This document shows positions 54,236 through 63,952 of a DNA stretch of 64,000 nt, in pieces. The stretch comes from Alteromonas macleodii. Lineage in GTDB: Bacteria; Pseudomonadota; Gammaproteobacteria; Enterobacterales; Alteromonadaceae. The notes beneath the pieces were generated by a model. That model saw only the letters and a program-made list of their open reading frames with translations, had not been told where the DNA came from and did no database searches. How positions within the stretch are numbered: position 1 is the stretch's first letter; each line of letters begins with the position of its first letter. Location: NCBI RefSeq assembly GCF_903772925.1, contig NZ_LR812090.1:4167802-4231801 (forward strand). The letters run 5' to 3'. The translations under genes were made by a program, and so were the position numbers.

Positions 54236-54268
54236 GCACGAGGCTTTCAAAACTCACTGTGCAGAAGC

Positions 54269-55462
54269 TTAACCTTTGGCAACCTCGACTAAATTAAATT
54301 TTGTCTCACTGTCACCTTTAACCATAACCTGACATTGCCCCCAGCTTTGTGGGATATGCCAAACATGAGCCTCGGCTACGGTGAACTTTTCTCGGTGCGA
54401 GTCACAGCGCACTTCCACAGTGTCAAGTTCGCCTTGTATGTTATTAAAAGCAAACTTATTTCTTACCAGCGTGTGGAACCAACGTCCGTTATCTCCCATG
54501 CTCACAGGTACCTGAAGATTCTTTTCAGACGCAATGAATGTTTCAACCTGATTTATTACCGCAGAAGTTTCTTCGATACGCTTTTGTTGATCATCCATTT
54601 CTTGCAGCCTGCTGTAAGATTTCAAAGCATTTGCAAAATACCCGCGCTGAGTGTCTAAAAGAATTTTTCTTTGAAGCACGTAAGCAACGTAGTCTTCATC
54701 GAACACCGAATTGTCAAAGCGCTTTTGTCCATTGCTAGCAAGCAACCGCGTTAAGCTTCTCGCTTCTCTTTCGATGTCACCTTTAGCACCTGCAATCTGT
54801 GCGTCAAGACTCAGCAACCACGCATTCTCGTATCGGTTTAACGTGTCCCAGCTTAATAGCTCTTTGAGAGCTTCGTCTGCAGCCTCTACGTCTCCCGCGT
54901 TAAATATTTCATCTACGTTTTTATAAGCTTTAATAAATTTACGAGTGGCGCCCGTTTTTCCGACTAATGCGAAATCCATTTGAACAGCTTGATGACACTG
55001 TTGTGTAGGTTCGCCGTCTTTTATTGCTGGATCATACTGCCACTTCTTAACGGCTGATAGTGCACTGCGCTTGAAAGAGGGGCTTCCGAAGAAATCTTCT
55101 ACTACAGGGTCTTTCACCCTGCCTTCTTCATCAATAACATAGCTCAGCCTAACCCAGCCTTCACGGCCTTTTCTCGCTGCAGAAGAAGGATATCTAGGGT
55201 CAACACGCTCTAACGGGGTCGCGGGTTTAAATGCACTTATCCGCTCCACTTCGTTAGCCTTGGCTTCTGCTAGTGCTTTCTCTTCAACTTCATCACAGGG
55301 AATGCTCAACTCTTGTGCAGTTGCGCCAGCCATATAACCAGAAGTGAGTAAAACAGCTACCATAAAGGCGAGCGGTTTTTGCTCAGTCCTATACTTGTAC
55401 ATGGGTAGGAGCAATGGTGGGGCTTCACGTCGTTTAGCTTTTTTCAATATCGCTTTAAACAT
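54269..55462 (-). CDS. TonB-domain protein with helical C-terminal extension
   Basis: An envelope protein of 397 residues. Start ATG 55462 has AAGGA nine bases before; an ATG three codons upstream lies too near it. It shows an N-terminal membrane anchor (PLAFMVAVLLTSGYMAG), a TonB C-terminal-type domain at ~80-165 (ERVDPRYPSSAARKGREGWV, YVIDEEGRVKDPVVED, ALSAVKKWQYDPA), then a ~220-residue helical region with TPR-like character. Classical TonB has a proline-rich linker before the domain and nothing after; here the linker is short. Confidence 0.8.
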   Translation of the reverse strand: MFKAILKKAKRREAPPLLLPMYKYRTEQKPLAFMVAVLLTSGYMAGATAQELSIPCDEVEEKALAEAKANEVERISAFKPATPLERVDPRYPSSAARKGREGWVRLSYVIDEEGRVKDPVVEDFFGSPSFKRSALSAVKKWQYDPAIKDGEPTQQCHQAVQMDFALVGKTGATRKFIKAYKNVDEIFNAGDVEAADEALKELLSWDTLNRYENAWLLSLDAQIAGAKGDIEREARSLTRLLASNGQKRFDNSVFDEDYVAYVLQRKILLDTQRGYFANALKSYSRLQEMDDQQKRIEETSAVINQVETFIASEKNLQVPVSMGDNGRWFHTLVRNKFAFNNIQGELDTVEVRCDSHREKFTVAEAHVWHIPQSWGQCQVMVKGDSETKFNLVEVAKG

Positions 55463-55507
55463 CACTATCATCCTTAATAACGGTTCAGGCCTTTGTTACA
55501 ATATAGG

Positions 55508-56590
55508 TTATTTTTTCCTCGATGATTTTTCAAGTGACGCATCGGGAACATTTTTAATCATCATCTGCTCCTTACGCTTTGTCATCATCTTAGCTAACCG
55601 ACGCATACTCACTGTTGTATCTTTTTCGTCTACAATATCTACGCCCAATAAGCGTTCAAGCAAATCTTCTAAGGTTAAAACGCCTTCTAAGCCACCGTAC
55701 TCATCTACTACCAACAACATGTGTACATGCTTATTAATGAAGTGCTCAAAAGTTACCGATAAAGGCATGGTGTTTAATACTGTGACCAAGTCTTTGGCGT
55801 ATTCAGAAAGCGGCTTATCAGTGTTACCTCTCGCCTGCGCGACCAACAAGTCAGAGCGCATTACGTAGCCAGTAATGTTCTCTGAGTCACTATCTTCAAA
55901 TACAGGTATACGTGAAAACTCAATATTGGCGTGTTTATGGAAAAACGCTTCCACCGTCATCGACTCTGATACTTTAAATAGCGCCGTTCGGTGGGTAATA
56001 GCATCTTTAACTCTAAGCTCGTGCAAGCTTAATAAGCTCTGCAAAAACGCCGCTTCATGATTAGCTAACTGCCCTTCCTGCCCTGACAGTTCAGCCATAG
56101 CGTGAAGCTCGCTGCGGCTCAATCCGCGAAGTGGGCTGTCTTCCTTGAATCCTTTAGTCATGAGCTCAGACATTTTAACGAACGGCATAAGCACGATTGA
56201 AAGGTATTTGAGAAAGTATGCCGTTACAGGGGCTAGTGTTCGCCAATAAGTAGCGCCAAGTGTCTTTGGAATTATTTCTGAAAAAATTAGAATAAGCAGA
56301 GTAAGGACAGCTGAAATAACACCTAAATAGGCGTCGCCGAATACGGCCGCTGCTTGCGCACCTGCGCCGGCAGCCCCCATGGTATGGGCAATGGTGTTCA
56401 GCGTTAAAATAGCAGATAGCGGAGTATTAATATTATCGGTTTGTTTACGAAGTAATGCACCGCTGGCTTTGCCGTCTTTTTCCAATACCGAGATATACGC
56501 TGACGAAACGCTCAGAATTACAGCCTCTGCGATTGAGCACAAAAAAGAAAAGCCCAGTGCAATGAAGACGTACACAATAAGTAAAAGCAT
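55508..56590 (-). CDS. DUF21/CBS-domain membrane protein (CNNM/CorC family)
   Basis: A 360-residue protein with an N-terminal DUF21 transmembrane domain (SIAEAVILSVSSAYISVLE, SEIIPKTLGATYW) and a pair of CBS domains (VKDAITHRTALFKV, VDEYGGLEGVLTLEDLLERLLG). It lacks the CorC_HlyC C-terminal domain of larger relatives. Family proteins are linked to Mg/Co transport or resistance. It is 45 bases from the TonB-domain gene on the same strand. Confidence 0.88.
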   Translation of the reverse strand: MLLLIVYVFIALGFSFLCSIAEAVILSVSSAYISVLEKDGKASGALLRKQTDNINTPLSAILTLNTIAHTMGAAGAGAQAAAVFGDAYLGVISAVLTLLILIFSEIIPKTLGATYWRTLAPVTAYFLKYLSIVLMPFVKMSELMTKGFKEDSPLRGLSRSELHAMAELSGQEGQLANHEAAFLQSLLSLHELRVKDAITHRTALFKVSESMTVEAFFHKHANIEFSRIPVFEDSDSENITGYVMRSDLLVAQARGNTDKPLSEYAKDLVTVLNTMPLSVTFEHFINKHVHMLLVVDEYGGLEGVLTLEDLLERLLGVDIVDEKDTTVSMRRLAKMMTKRKEQMMIKNVPDASLEKSSRKK

Positions 56591-56738
56591 GTAATTATTC
56601 CAAGCGTCCCTGTAGGTTTAAACGCGTTTTAATTTAAAGAAGTTGAGCGACTATTATGGATAATAGAGCGGGATATACAAGCGCTCTGTAAATAACATTC
56701 GAGCGCTTGAATGAGGAGAAGCAACTGCAGCGTTAAAC

Positions 56739-57899
56739 CTAACCACAGCATGCCGAGTGCTGTTCGTGATTATGGCGATATTGCTGAAGCTTTTTCACAC
56801 CCAGCCTTAACATCAATCCCGCCAGCAAAATTGCACATAAACCATAGATTATTTGAACACCTGCGCCGTGCTCATGAACGTGGCTGGCTGTTTTGATCAT
56901 CGAAGATAGAGAAAACGAGGACACTAGGTAGTTTAGTGCGTAACCAAAACCTATACTTGCCGAGATAACGCTGAACAAGTAAAGCACAAGTGTTCGCGCC
57001 CCCATCTCTTGCTTTATCATGCCCATAGTAGACACGTTAGTGGCAGGGCCTGCCATTAAAAACACAAGCACGGCACCAGGAGATAACCCTGCAGCCAAAA
57101 AGCCAACCGCAAGCGGTGTAGACGCGGTAGCGCATATGTACATAGGAATACCAATAAGTGCCATAACAAGCATAGCGACCACACCATCTCCCCACTGGGT
57201 AAGAAAGTCGGTGGGCACCCAAGTTTTAATGGCAGCGGCGAGGGCTAACCCAATAAGTAGCCACACCACAATATCTTCCAACAGCTTGCCACTTGCATAA
57301 GACAATACCTTAGCCACCTGAGATGATTTACGCGGCACATTATGATCATGCTGATGTGTAGGGTCACTGTCACAGCATTGCGTCTTATCCTCTGGTTTTT
57401 TCACAACTTCTGGCTTTGCTTTAGTGCTGCAACACGATGATGTGGCCGAAGCAGGTACAGGTTCACTCTGCACTGTTAATTCGTTGCGCTCTGCAAAAAA
57501 ACGTACCATTAAACCAGCGTAGATTGCACTCACCACGGCTGCAACAGGCCTAACAATGGCGTACAAAGGCCCCAACAAAGCGTAGGAAACTGACACACTA
57601 TCTACACCCGTTTCTGGTGTGGACACTAAAAAAGATATCGTTGAAGACTTAGATGCGCCGCTTCGGCGTAAACCAAGTGCTGCCGGAATAACGCCACATG
57701 AACAAAGTGGTAGCGGCGCGCCGATAATAGCAGCTTTGCTAATAGAGCCAAATGATGCGCTACCCATATGCTTTTCAAGAAAAGACACAGGTACTAACTC
57801 GTGCATTACTCCTGCGACCAGTAAACCCAATAGCAGCCATGGCGCCGATTCCATGAACAGCGCTAGAAAGTTTTGCCCTAGTAAAATGATATCTGACAC
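56739..57899 (-). CDS. SO_0444-type Cu/Zn efflux permease
   Basis: A 386-residue permease of the DUF318/ArsP_1 fold with about eight helices. Two symmetric LLLGLLVAGVMHELVP and GDGVVAMLVMALIGIP segments surround a cytosolic loop rich in Cys and His (SSCCSTKAK, QCCDSD, HQHDHN). The C-terminus reads HEQHSACCG. Such Cys/His clusters mark the Cu/Zn efflux subfamily. No ArsR-type regulator is adjacent in the window. Confidence 0.82.
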   Translation of the reverse strand: MSDIILLGQNFLALFMESAPWLLLGLLVAGVMHELVPVSFLEKHMGSASFGSISKAAIIGAPLPLCSCGVIPAALGLRRSGASKSSTISFLVSTPETGVDSVSVSYALLGPLYAIVRPVAAVVSAIYAGLMVRFFAERNELTVQSEPVPASATSSCCSTKAKPEVVKKPEDKTQCCDSDPTHQHDHNVPRKSSQVAKVLSYASGKLLEDIVVWLLIGLALAAAIKTWVPTDFLTQWGDGVVAMLVMALIGIPMYICATASTPLAVGFLAAGLSPGAVLVFLMAGPATNVSTMGMIKQEMGARTLVLYLFSVISASIGFGYALNYLVSSFSLSSMIKTASHVHEHGAGVQIIYGLCAILLAGLMLRLGVKKLQQYRHNHEQHSACCG

Positions 57900-58050
57900 T
57901 TAGCCTCTCTTGTAACCTTGCCTTAAGCTTCAATGCTCGTAGGCATGCTCTGCTTGCAGACAAAGTCACGTTGTCTTAAACACTACAGATAGTAACAGAT
58001 ATAAGGTGTGACAGAAAATCAACAAAACTGATTAGGTTGATTGTAGAAGA

Positions 58051-58080
58051 ATAAAAATGGCCAGTACAAATGTACTGGCC
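58051..58080 (-). terminator. terminator of cstA
   Basis: GGCCAGTACA-AA-TGTACTGGCC is a perfect 10-base palindrome; on the minus strand it is followed by ATTTTTATT. It lies 88 bases past the cstA stop. Confidence 0.8.
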
Positions 58081-58168
58081 GAATGTTGACTGTCTCGTGA
58101 GTGTGCTTTTTAAACTCAGAGGTCAACCATGAAAAATCAAATCGTTGTTCAGTTAGTCATTAAGCTGC

Positions 58169-59854
58169 TTATTCTTGTGTGACCTTGTGTTGCTTCTCAT
58201 TTTTAAGCTTAGACACTACAGAGAAAGCTTCGAGCATTACCAATACTGAAACTATCAGCACTACTGCGTCTAAGAATACTAACAAGTAGTTTCCTTCTAC
58301 GTAGTACTCTTTAAGCTTAATCAAGCCAGCAAAGAAAGCCATAATCAACACAAATACCATGGGTATAAGCGTATACCTTGCAGGACGCCCAAGCTTTATC
58401 AACATAACCGATATAACCAATAGGGTCAGGCTAGCTAAGATTTGGTTAGTCGAACCAAATAGCGGCCAAATGATCATGCCTCCACTGCCTGACGCACCGC
58501 CTGCACCAAACGCGAGTAGCAAACAGCAGCCTACCGCCACAAGCGTCGCTACTACGCCGTTTTTCAGTGCACCGATAGAATAAATATCACCCCATTCTTG
58601 TATGATGTAGCGCTGTAAGCGTACACCTGAATCCATAGTGGTACCTGCAAACAGGACAACCATTACCGCGAGGATCGTTGAAGAAAAATCTACTGGCAGC
58701 CCCCAACCCTGTTGAATAAGGTTCGCACCACCGGTGATAAATGCGCCGACACTGCCAGCGCCTAAGTGACTATATACTTCGTGCCATTCTTCAGGTGACG
58801 CAGCGAACGCTACACCGCTAACCGCGACAATAGTAATAAGCGCAAGAGAACCTTCGCCCACAGCGCCAAGGTAACCTACGAAACGTGCGTCTGTTTCTTT
58901 ATCAAGCTGCTTGGAACTAGTACCTGATGACACTATGCCGTGGAAGCCAGAAACCGCACCACACGCAATGGTGACGAACAGCAACGGGATAAGGCTTGGT
59001 GAATCTACTGCCGTTTGCGTGTTAAACGCTGGCGCTGTGATATCCGGCATAGCAAAGAAGACAGCACCGTAAAGTAAAAATAGGCCCACTAATAGCTGCA
59101 TACCATTAATGAAATCACGCGGCTGTAGCAGCATCCAAACTGGTAGTAATGATGCAATGGCAGCGTAAACGAAAAGAATGATAATCCAATTTGCTTTATC
59201 GGCTAGACCAAACATGGTTTCTGGCAAGCTCAGAGGAATATAACTACCCGCGTATACCGAGGCGTAAAGCACGATTATACCGACAATACACAAGGGAATA
59301 AGGCTAAAGTTCCGTTTTAGTAATTGACCAATAATAAGCGCAACCACAATTGCCATCCATGCCGGAAAGACTGCCGTAGGTTGAGAAACAAAGGAATTAG
59401 CGATAACTACGCCGAAAACGGCATTAACCATCAACAGAACGAGGAAGATGACTATCATGAAAAGAGAGCGGGATCGTTTACCTATAACGCTCTCAGAGAG
59501 CGCGCCCATTGATTTCCCTTTATGGCGGGCGCTGGCCCACAAAGCTCCCATATCGTGCACACCAGCAAACAAAATCGTGCCAAATACCACCCACAGAACA
59601 GCGGGGACCCAGCCCCAATAAACGGCAATTGCGGGACCTACTATCGGCGCAGCGCCGGCTACCGAGGTAAAATGGTGCCCCCATAACACTACTTTATTGG
59701 TGGGAACAAAATCGACACCATCTTGCATGGTATGGGCTGGGGTTACAAAACTATCATCCAACTTGAATATGCGGTTCGCAATAAACTTCGAATATACGAA
59801 CCAACCAAGCAACATTCCAATGATGCCCAGTATCACTATGGCAATAGACTGCAT
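58169..59854 (-). CDS. cstA: CstA-family carbon starvation / pyruvate transporter (short form)
   Basis: A 561-residue polytopic membrane protein of the CstA/BtsT family. It has DGVDFVPTNKVVLWGHHFTSVAGAAPIVGP, the family hallmark, and GFHGIVSSGTSSKQLDKETD. E. coli CstA is ~701 residues; this shorter form is common in other Proteobacteria. The family takes up pyruvate or peptides on carbon starvation; specificity here is unknown. Confidence 0.9.
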   Translation of the reverse strand: MQSIAIVILGIIGMLLGWFVYSKFIANRIFKLDDSFVTPAHTMQDGVDFVPTNKVVLWGHHFTSVAGAAPIVGPAIAVYWGWVPAVLWVVFGTILFAGVHDMGALWASARHKGKSMGALSESVIGKRSRSLFMIVIFLVLLMVNAVFGVVIANSFVSQPTAVFPAWMAIVVALIIGQLLKRNFSLIPLCIVGIIVLYASVYAGSYIPLSLPETMFGLADKANWIIILFVYAAIASLLPVWMLLQPRDFINGMQLLVGLFLLYGAVFFAMPDITAPAFNTQTAVDSPSLIPLLFVTIACGAVSGFHGIVSSGTSSKQLDKETDARFVGYLGAVGEGSLALITIVAVSGVAFAASPEEWHEVYSHLGAGSVGAFITGGANLIQQGWGLPVDFSSTILAVMVVLFAGTTMDSGVRLQRYIIQEWGDIYSIGALKNGVVATLVAVGCCLLLAFGAGGASGSGGMIIWPLFGSTNQILASLTLLVISVMLIKLGRPARYTLIPMVFVLIMAFFAGLIKLKEYYVEGNYLLVFLDAVVLIVSVLVMLEAFSVVSKLKNEKQHKVTQE

Positions 59855-60169
59855 TTTATTATCCTAATATTGTTTTTATAAGATCTCATAAGCTTCGCTG
59901 TATATCGAAGCTTAAAAACCCGAGTCTGTCTTTTAACATTAAACCATTTGTCGCCATGGTTTAGCGCCATTGTAAGACTAAAGTCTAACTCTGGCGTAGT
60001 TTTTTCCGACTCTTCATACCACTTAGCGTTTCTTGATTATAGGCAGCGCTACGGAAAAGAGAAAAAATACGCTGTTAATCTCAAATTTTCTATCAAACAG
60101 GTAAACAGCGCTTTAAATAAGATGTATTCTCGTTTATAAATACGCCTCTTTTTATCTGTAGGCAGAACA
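59855..60169. other. intergenic region between divergent cstA and PepSY-like gene
   Basis: 315 bases without a convincing gene; a 63-codon open frame (59948-60139) has no recognisable family. Promoters of both flanks must lie here. Confidence 0.5.
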
Positions 60170-60688
60170 ATGGCATCACCTAAATTCCACATGGCTTTTC
60201 GCAAATATCACCGTTGGCTCGGTTTTTTTCTCGCAGGCATTATGGGTGTATATGCTTTAAGCGGCATCCTTTTGATATTTCGCCCTACCGATATATTGAA
60301 GTATGAACAAACGCAAACACGGCAATACGATGCTAACCTTTCAGGTGTAGAGTTGCTGCCCCTACTTAAGATGCGAGGCAGTAAAGTCACCAGTGAAAAT
60401 GCCGATAAAGTTGTGCTTAATTATGGGGAGTATGACAAAGATACGGGACTGGCAGTAATAACTAAGAAAGACTACCCCATAGTACTTTCAAAAATGGTGA
60501 AGCTTCATAAAGCCACTAACAACAGTCCTTTGTTTTGGCTAAATATTAGCTTCGGCTTGGGCTTGCTGTTTTTTGTGATTTCAGCTTTTCTCATGTTCAT
60601 ACCTAAGCTTCCAATGTATAAAAACGGGCTTAAAATTGCCGGTATTGGCGCTGTCGTTACCGTATTAACTGTGATTTTTGGCTCTTAA
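60170..60688 (+). CDS. PepSY-associated membrane protein
   Basis: A 172-residue membrane protein with three helices (about 17-39, 122-143, 151-171) and a short central soluble domain (GSKVTSENADKVVLNYGEYD). N-terminal FRKYHRWLGFFLAGIMGVYALSG is typical of PepSY-TM proteins, which in longer form include iron reductases. At 172 residues it is a small version with no heme-ligand set clear enough to call. Confidence 0.8.
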   Translation: MASPKFHMAFRKYHRWLGFFLAGIMGVYALSGILLIFRPTDILKYEQTQTRQYDANLSGVELLPLLKMRGSKVTSENADKVVLNYGEYDKDTGLAVITKKDYPIVLSKMVKLHKATNNSPLFWLNISFGLGLLFFVISAFLMFIPKLPMYKNGLKIAGIGAVVTVLTVIFGS

Positions 60689-60704
60689 TTGAAAAATGTA
60701 TAGC

Positions 60705-60730
60705 GTACGCATATCTACAGATATGCGTAC
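60705..60730. repeat. perfect inverted repeat between convergent genes
   Basis: GTACGCATATC (60705-60715) and GATATGCGTAC (60720-60730) with a 4-base loop. It lies between the convergent PepSY-like and esterase genes. The T-run is weak on the plus strand and moderate on the minus strand, so it may terminate the esterase. Confidence 0.7.
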
Positions 60731-60738
60731 TTAGCTAG

Positions 60739-61779
60739 TCACAAGTAGGAAAGAAAAAAAGACTTCATTAAATGATAGGTCGTTTCCGACTCAGGTGTCT
60801 TATAAAAGATCAGATATTCAGCGTGAGACAAACCTTCGAAAACTTCTAACTGCGTACCGCCTCCACTATCCCTTATAGCGCGATTAACCCTAACCGTATC
60901 ACTTAAAAACAGGTCTCTGGTGCCTGTAACCAGGAAAGTGGGAGGGAAATGTTCGAATGAACCGTAAAGTGGCGATATAGCAGGGTCAGTCAATGCTTTT
61001 TTGCCCGCGTATAACTTAGCGGCAGCTTCTAACTGCCCATCATAAGTCACCAGCACATTGTCTATACCCTCGTTTGTGAAAAGAGAATCGCTGGTTTTGG
61101 TAAGGTCGGCCCAAGGGGTACCTGCATAAACCGCGTTCGGTAAAGGTGTTTCACTTTTAATGAGCGACTGTACCAGTGACAGCACCAAGCCACCTCCAGC
61201 CGATGTCCCTCCCACAAATATATTTCCCTCATCAACTTGGTCGTGTAAAGCATTGTAAACTGCCACTACGTCATTCAGTGCAGCGGGAAAAGGAAACGTT
61301 GGCGGCATCCTATAGTCAACGCTATATACTACAATACCTAACCTTTCAGCGACGAGCAGCCCTTCTTCGATGCTCGGCAAACCGCCAAAAAGCACAAACG
61401 CACCACCATGAATATCAAGATAAACCTTATCTTTAAATTCAGGTGTAATCGTTTCAGGTGTCAACTTGCGCACTACCACATCATTTAATTTAATAAGCTC
61501 AACATCCACGTTAAGCTCTTTTTTCATCTTTTTGATTTTTTTCTTTTGCTCGCTATTTCTAGCGTGAACATAGTTTCTCCATTCTTCAATGGTACGAGGC
61601 GTACTCGCTATTACTTCTTCTTTAGTAAAGTGGGGAAATGCTGAAATGCTTTCTATCAACGCCTCACTGGCTGCTTGGGGTAAGGGGGGCTTATTATTTT
61701 GCATAGGGCTTGTAGTAGCTAATGTAGTAGGAGTAAATAACAACGCAAGTACGTACATCAGTAGGTATGTAAATTTCAT
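60739..61779 (-). CDS. secreted alpha/beta-hydrolase esterase (HSL family)
   Basis: A 346-residue esterase of the hormone-sensitive lipase group: oxyanion HGGAFVLFGG, nucleophile in GGTSAGGGLVL, Asp in VTGTRDLFLSD, His in EGLSHAEYLIF. The N-terminal signal peptide (YLLMYVLALLFTPTTLATT) indicates export. No partner genes are evident. Confidence 0.9.
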   Translation of the reverse strand: MKFTYLLMYVLALLFTPTTLATTSPMQNNKPPLPQAASEALIESISAFPHFTKEEVIASTPRTIEEWRNYVHARNSEQKKKIKKMKKELNVDVELIKLNDVVVRKLTPETITPEFKDKVYLDIHGGAFVLFGGLPSIEEGLLVAERLGIVVYSVDYRMPPTFPFPAALNDVVAVYNALHDQVDEGNIFVGGTSAGGGLVLSLVQSLIKSETPLPNAVYAGTPWADLTKTSDSLFTNEGIDNVLVTYDGQLEAAAKLYAGKKALTDPAISPLYGSFEHFPPTFLVTGTRDLFLSDTVRVNRAIRDSGGGTQLEVFEGLSHAEYLIFYKTPESETTYHLMKSFFLSYL

Positions 61780-62042
61780 AATAAATAAACACCTAGCGTA
61801 AATGAGTAGCTTTCTTTATGAGTTAAAGTACATGAAAAGGGCTGTAATACCAATCCGCATAGATATAGATGCTTCTTTTTTACGTAGATTGAAAAAACTG
61901 CACTAAGTACAGGTTATATCTAGATTGCATTTTGCTATGCTAGCTTATAATTTACTCACTACCGTTAAAATGATTACGACTTTTTAAAAGCGAAGGGATA
62001 CTAGATCGCACGCTTTAGCTAATAAGTACATAACCCTTAGGG

Positions 62043-62936
62043 ATGAAGATGAAAAGCTTTTCTATACACAAACTACTGTTCTCACTAGGACTCGCTGTAT
62101 CTACAGTAACAACCGCTATTGCCGATGATGATAGCCAAACGTCAGTTTGGAAAGTATCCAATGGTGAAGACGCGGTATATGTAGGTGGTACTATCCATAT
62201 TTTACCTATTTCTGAATTTCCTCTTCCGAGTGAATTTACCGACGTCTATGAGCAGGCAGACACACTAGTGTTCGAAGTCAAAATGCCAGATCCCACCGAC
62301 ATTGAAGGCCAGCAAAAAATGATGGCAGGGCTCGCGTATGCAGAAGGCAAGTCACTTAAAGATGATGTATCAGAAGAAACCTATCAGGCCCTTAATGCTT
62401 ATTTAGCTAACTTTGGAGCTACTGCCGATCAGTTAGCTCGATTTAAGCCGGGTATGGTTGCATCAATGCTAGTTGCTATGGAAGCACAGCGCTCTCAGAT
62501 GGCCGGGCAAGGGGTAGATGCCTATTTTATGCAGTTGGCGGCACGTGACGGTAAAACAAGTGAATACTTAGAATCACTAGATTTTCAAATCAATATGCTT
62601 GCGAACATGGGCGCGGGTGAAGAAGATCGCCTTATTTCTGAAACGTTAGAAACCTTACCAGAGCTAAAAGACATGCTACAAAGCACTATTAAAGCATGGA
62701 GAAACGGTGACACTGATCAAATTGATGAGTTGGTGGTAGATACATTCAAACGTGAATCTCCTACCTCTTATGATGATGTGTTTACCAAGCGTAATCAAAA
62801 CTGGCTACATCAAATCGAAGCTATGTTCGGCGATGAAGACCAAGAGTTTGTTTTAGTTGGTGCAGGACATTTAGTGGGTGATGACAGCGTGATTGCCCTA
62901 TTAGAAGCTAAAGGTTACAAAATAGAACAAATGTAA
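62043..62936 (+). CDS. TraB/GumN-family protein
   Basis: A 297-residue exported protein of the TraB/GumN family: signal peptide (LLFSLGLAVSTVTTAIA), then GGTIHILP with the first conserved His, and GAGHLVGDDSVIALLEAKGY with the last. In the family these residues are thought to bind metal and act as a protease-like site (Tiki/TraB), but function here is not known. It stands alone, followed by a terminator. Confidence 0.9.
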   Translation: MKMKSFSIHKLLFSLGLAVSTVTTAIADDDSQTSVWKVSNGEDAVYVGGTIHILPISEFPLPSEFTDVYEQADTLVFEVKMPDPTDIEGQQKMMAGLAYAEGKSLKDDVSEETYQALNAYLANFGATADQLARFKPGMVASMLVAMEAQRSQMAGQGVDAYFMQLAARDGKTSEYLESLDFQINMLANMGAGEEDRLISETLETLPELKDMLQSTIKAWRNGDTDQIDELVVDTFKRESPTSYDDVFTKRNQNWLHQIEAMFGDEDQEFVLVGAGHLVGDDSVIALLEAKGYKIEQM

Positions 62937-62965
62937 TTCGCGTTTGGTACAGGGTTAACAAAGCT

Positions 62966-62992
62966 AAAGCTAGGCAAATGCCTAGCTTTTTT
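62966..62992 (+). terminator. terminator after TraB/GumN gene
   Basis: AAAGCTAGGCA-AA-TGCCTAGCTTTTTT follows the stop by 29 bases with a T-run. Confidence 0.88.
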
Positions 62993-63108
62993 ATATCAAC
63001 TTTTGGTTAAAAATAGACTTAGGCTTATGTCTAAATTGAAACGTTTATTCAATGGTATACACTTAAACTAGATCGCAAACGATTTAAGGCTTCCAAGTAC
63101 AGTAAGGT

Positions 63109-63579
63109 ATGCACATAAAAAATAAAGGCTTCACGTTAATAGAGCTAATTATAGTAATTGTTGTGCTTGGCATACTTGCTGTTACTGCAGCTCCTAAGCT
63201 TCTAAACATTCAAAAAGACGCGCAAGTGGGCGCACTACAGGGCTTAAAATCAGCCCTAGTCGCTTCTTCAGATATTGTCTATGCAAAATCACTTCTTGAG
63301 GGTGTTGAAGGTAGCGCTGATACCACCCTAACTTCAGGTATTCGTGTACGCTATGGCTACCCTTACGCAACACAAACAAATTTGAAACTCGTAGCTGACT
63401 TCACCGAAGACGATTGGAAACTAACGGGCTCGGCTCCTGAAGTTATCTTTACTCTAGAAAGACAAACTAGCGGCTTTAGCAATGATGAAATTGGAGAAGA
63501 CGAAGTATGTAAGCTTACGTATCGTCACCCTAATCGAGGTGAGAAGCCCACTATAACTGTTAATAACTGTAATATATAA
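63109..63579 (+). CDS. type IV prepilin, MSHA-major-pilin-like
   Basis: A 156-residue prepilin-like protein. The leader MHIKNKG ends at the prepilin peptidase site (G7|F8), followed by TLIELIIVIVVLGILAVTAA, with Glu at mature position 5 and the hydrophobic helix. The globular part holds two Cys (CKLTYRHPNR and a terminal CNI), a likely disulfide loop. It resembles MshA or a minor MSHA pilin. No other pilus gene is in the window. Confidence 0.88.
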   Translation: MHIKNKGFTLIELIIVIVVLGILAVTAAPKLLNIQKDAQVGALQGLKSALVASSDIVYAKSLLEGVEGSADTTLTSGIRVRYGYPYATQTNLKLVADFTEDDWKLTGSAPEVIFTLERQTSGFSNDEIGEDEVCKLTYRHPNRGEKPTITVNNCNI

Positions 63580-63952
63580 AGCGACCTTCCCGCAGTAACA
63601 ATAGAACCGTCTCGCGCATTTCTACAGTCCCCACAAGCTTAATAGTTACCAAAGTGGAATACTTGTTCAATCTGGAACTTTTGGCTGCACGGAAGCAGGT
63701 GCTAAGCCGCTAATACAAAAGCACGGATGGGTCCCCGCGTGATACTCCCCTCCTCCTCAAACTTTTTGCTATGCAGATCAAGGAGGGAGTGAAGCCCCAT
63801 CAAAAACTGATCGCAGCAGGGACGCTGCTGTGAAGCCCCCATGGATGGGTTTACGGCGCGTTTCAGAGGCCACAACAATCACGAACTAAATCGCAGGCAT
63901 AAAAAAAGCGCACCTAAGTGCGCTTTTTTGGGCTTGTGTTGCTAAGTCTAGA
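63580..63952. other. intergenic region between pilin and tuf
   Basis: 373 bases with no supported gene. The middle (63690-63870) is GC-rich, with repeated motifs such as GTGAAGCCCC (63800s and 63830s) and GGATGGGT twice, and a small hairpin GCAGC-AGGGAC-GCTGC. It may be a genome-wide intergenic repeat. A strong terminator of tuf follows at 63901-63929. Confidence 0.5.
63901..63929. terminator. tuf terminator
   Basis: AAAAAAAGCGCAC-CTAA-GTGCGCTTTTTT stands 24 bases past the tuf stop; it can act on both strands. Confidence 0.88.

Noticed and set aside
59948..60139. 63-codon open frame between cstA and the PepSY-like gene
   Set aside because: No recognisable domain and weak start context.
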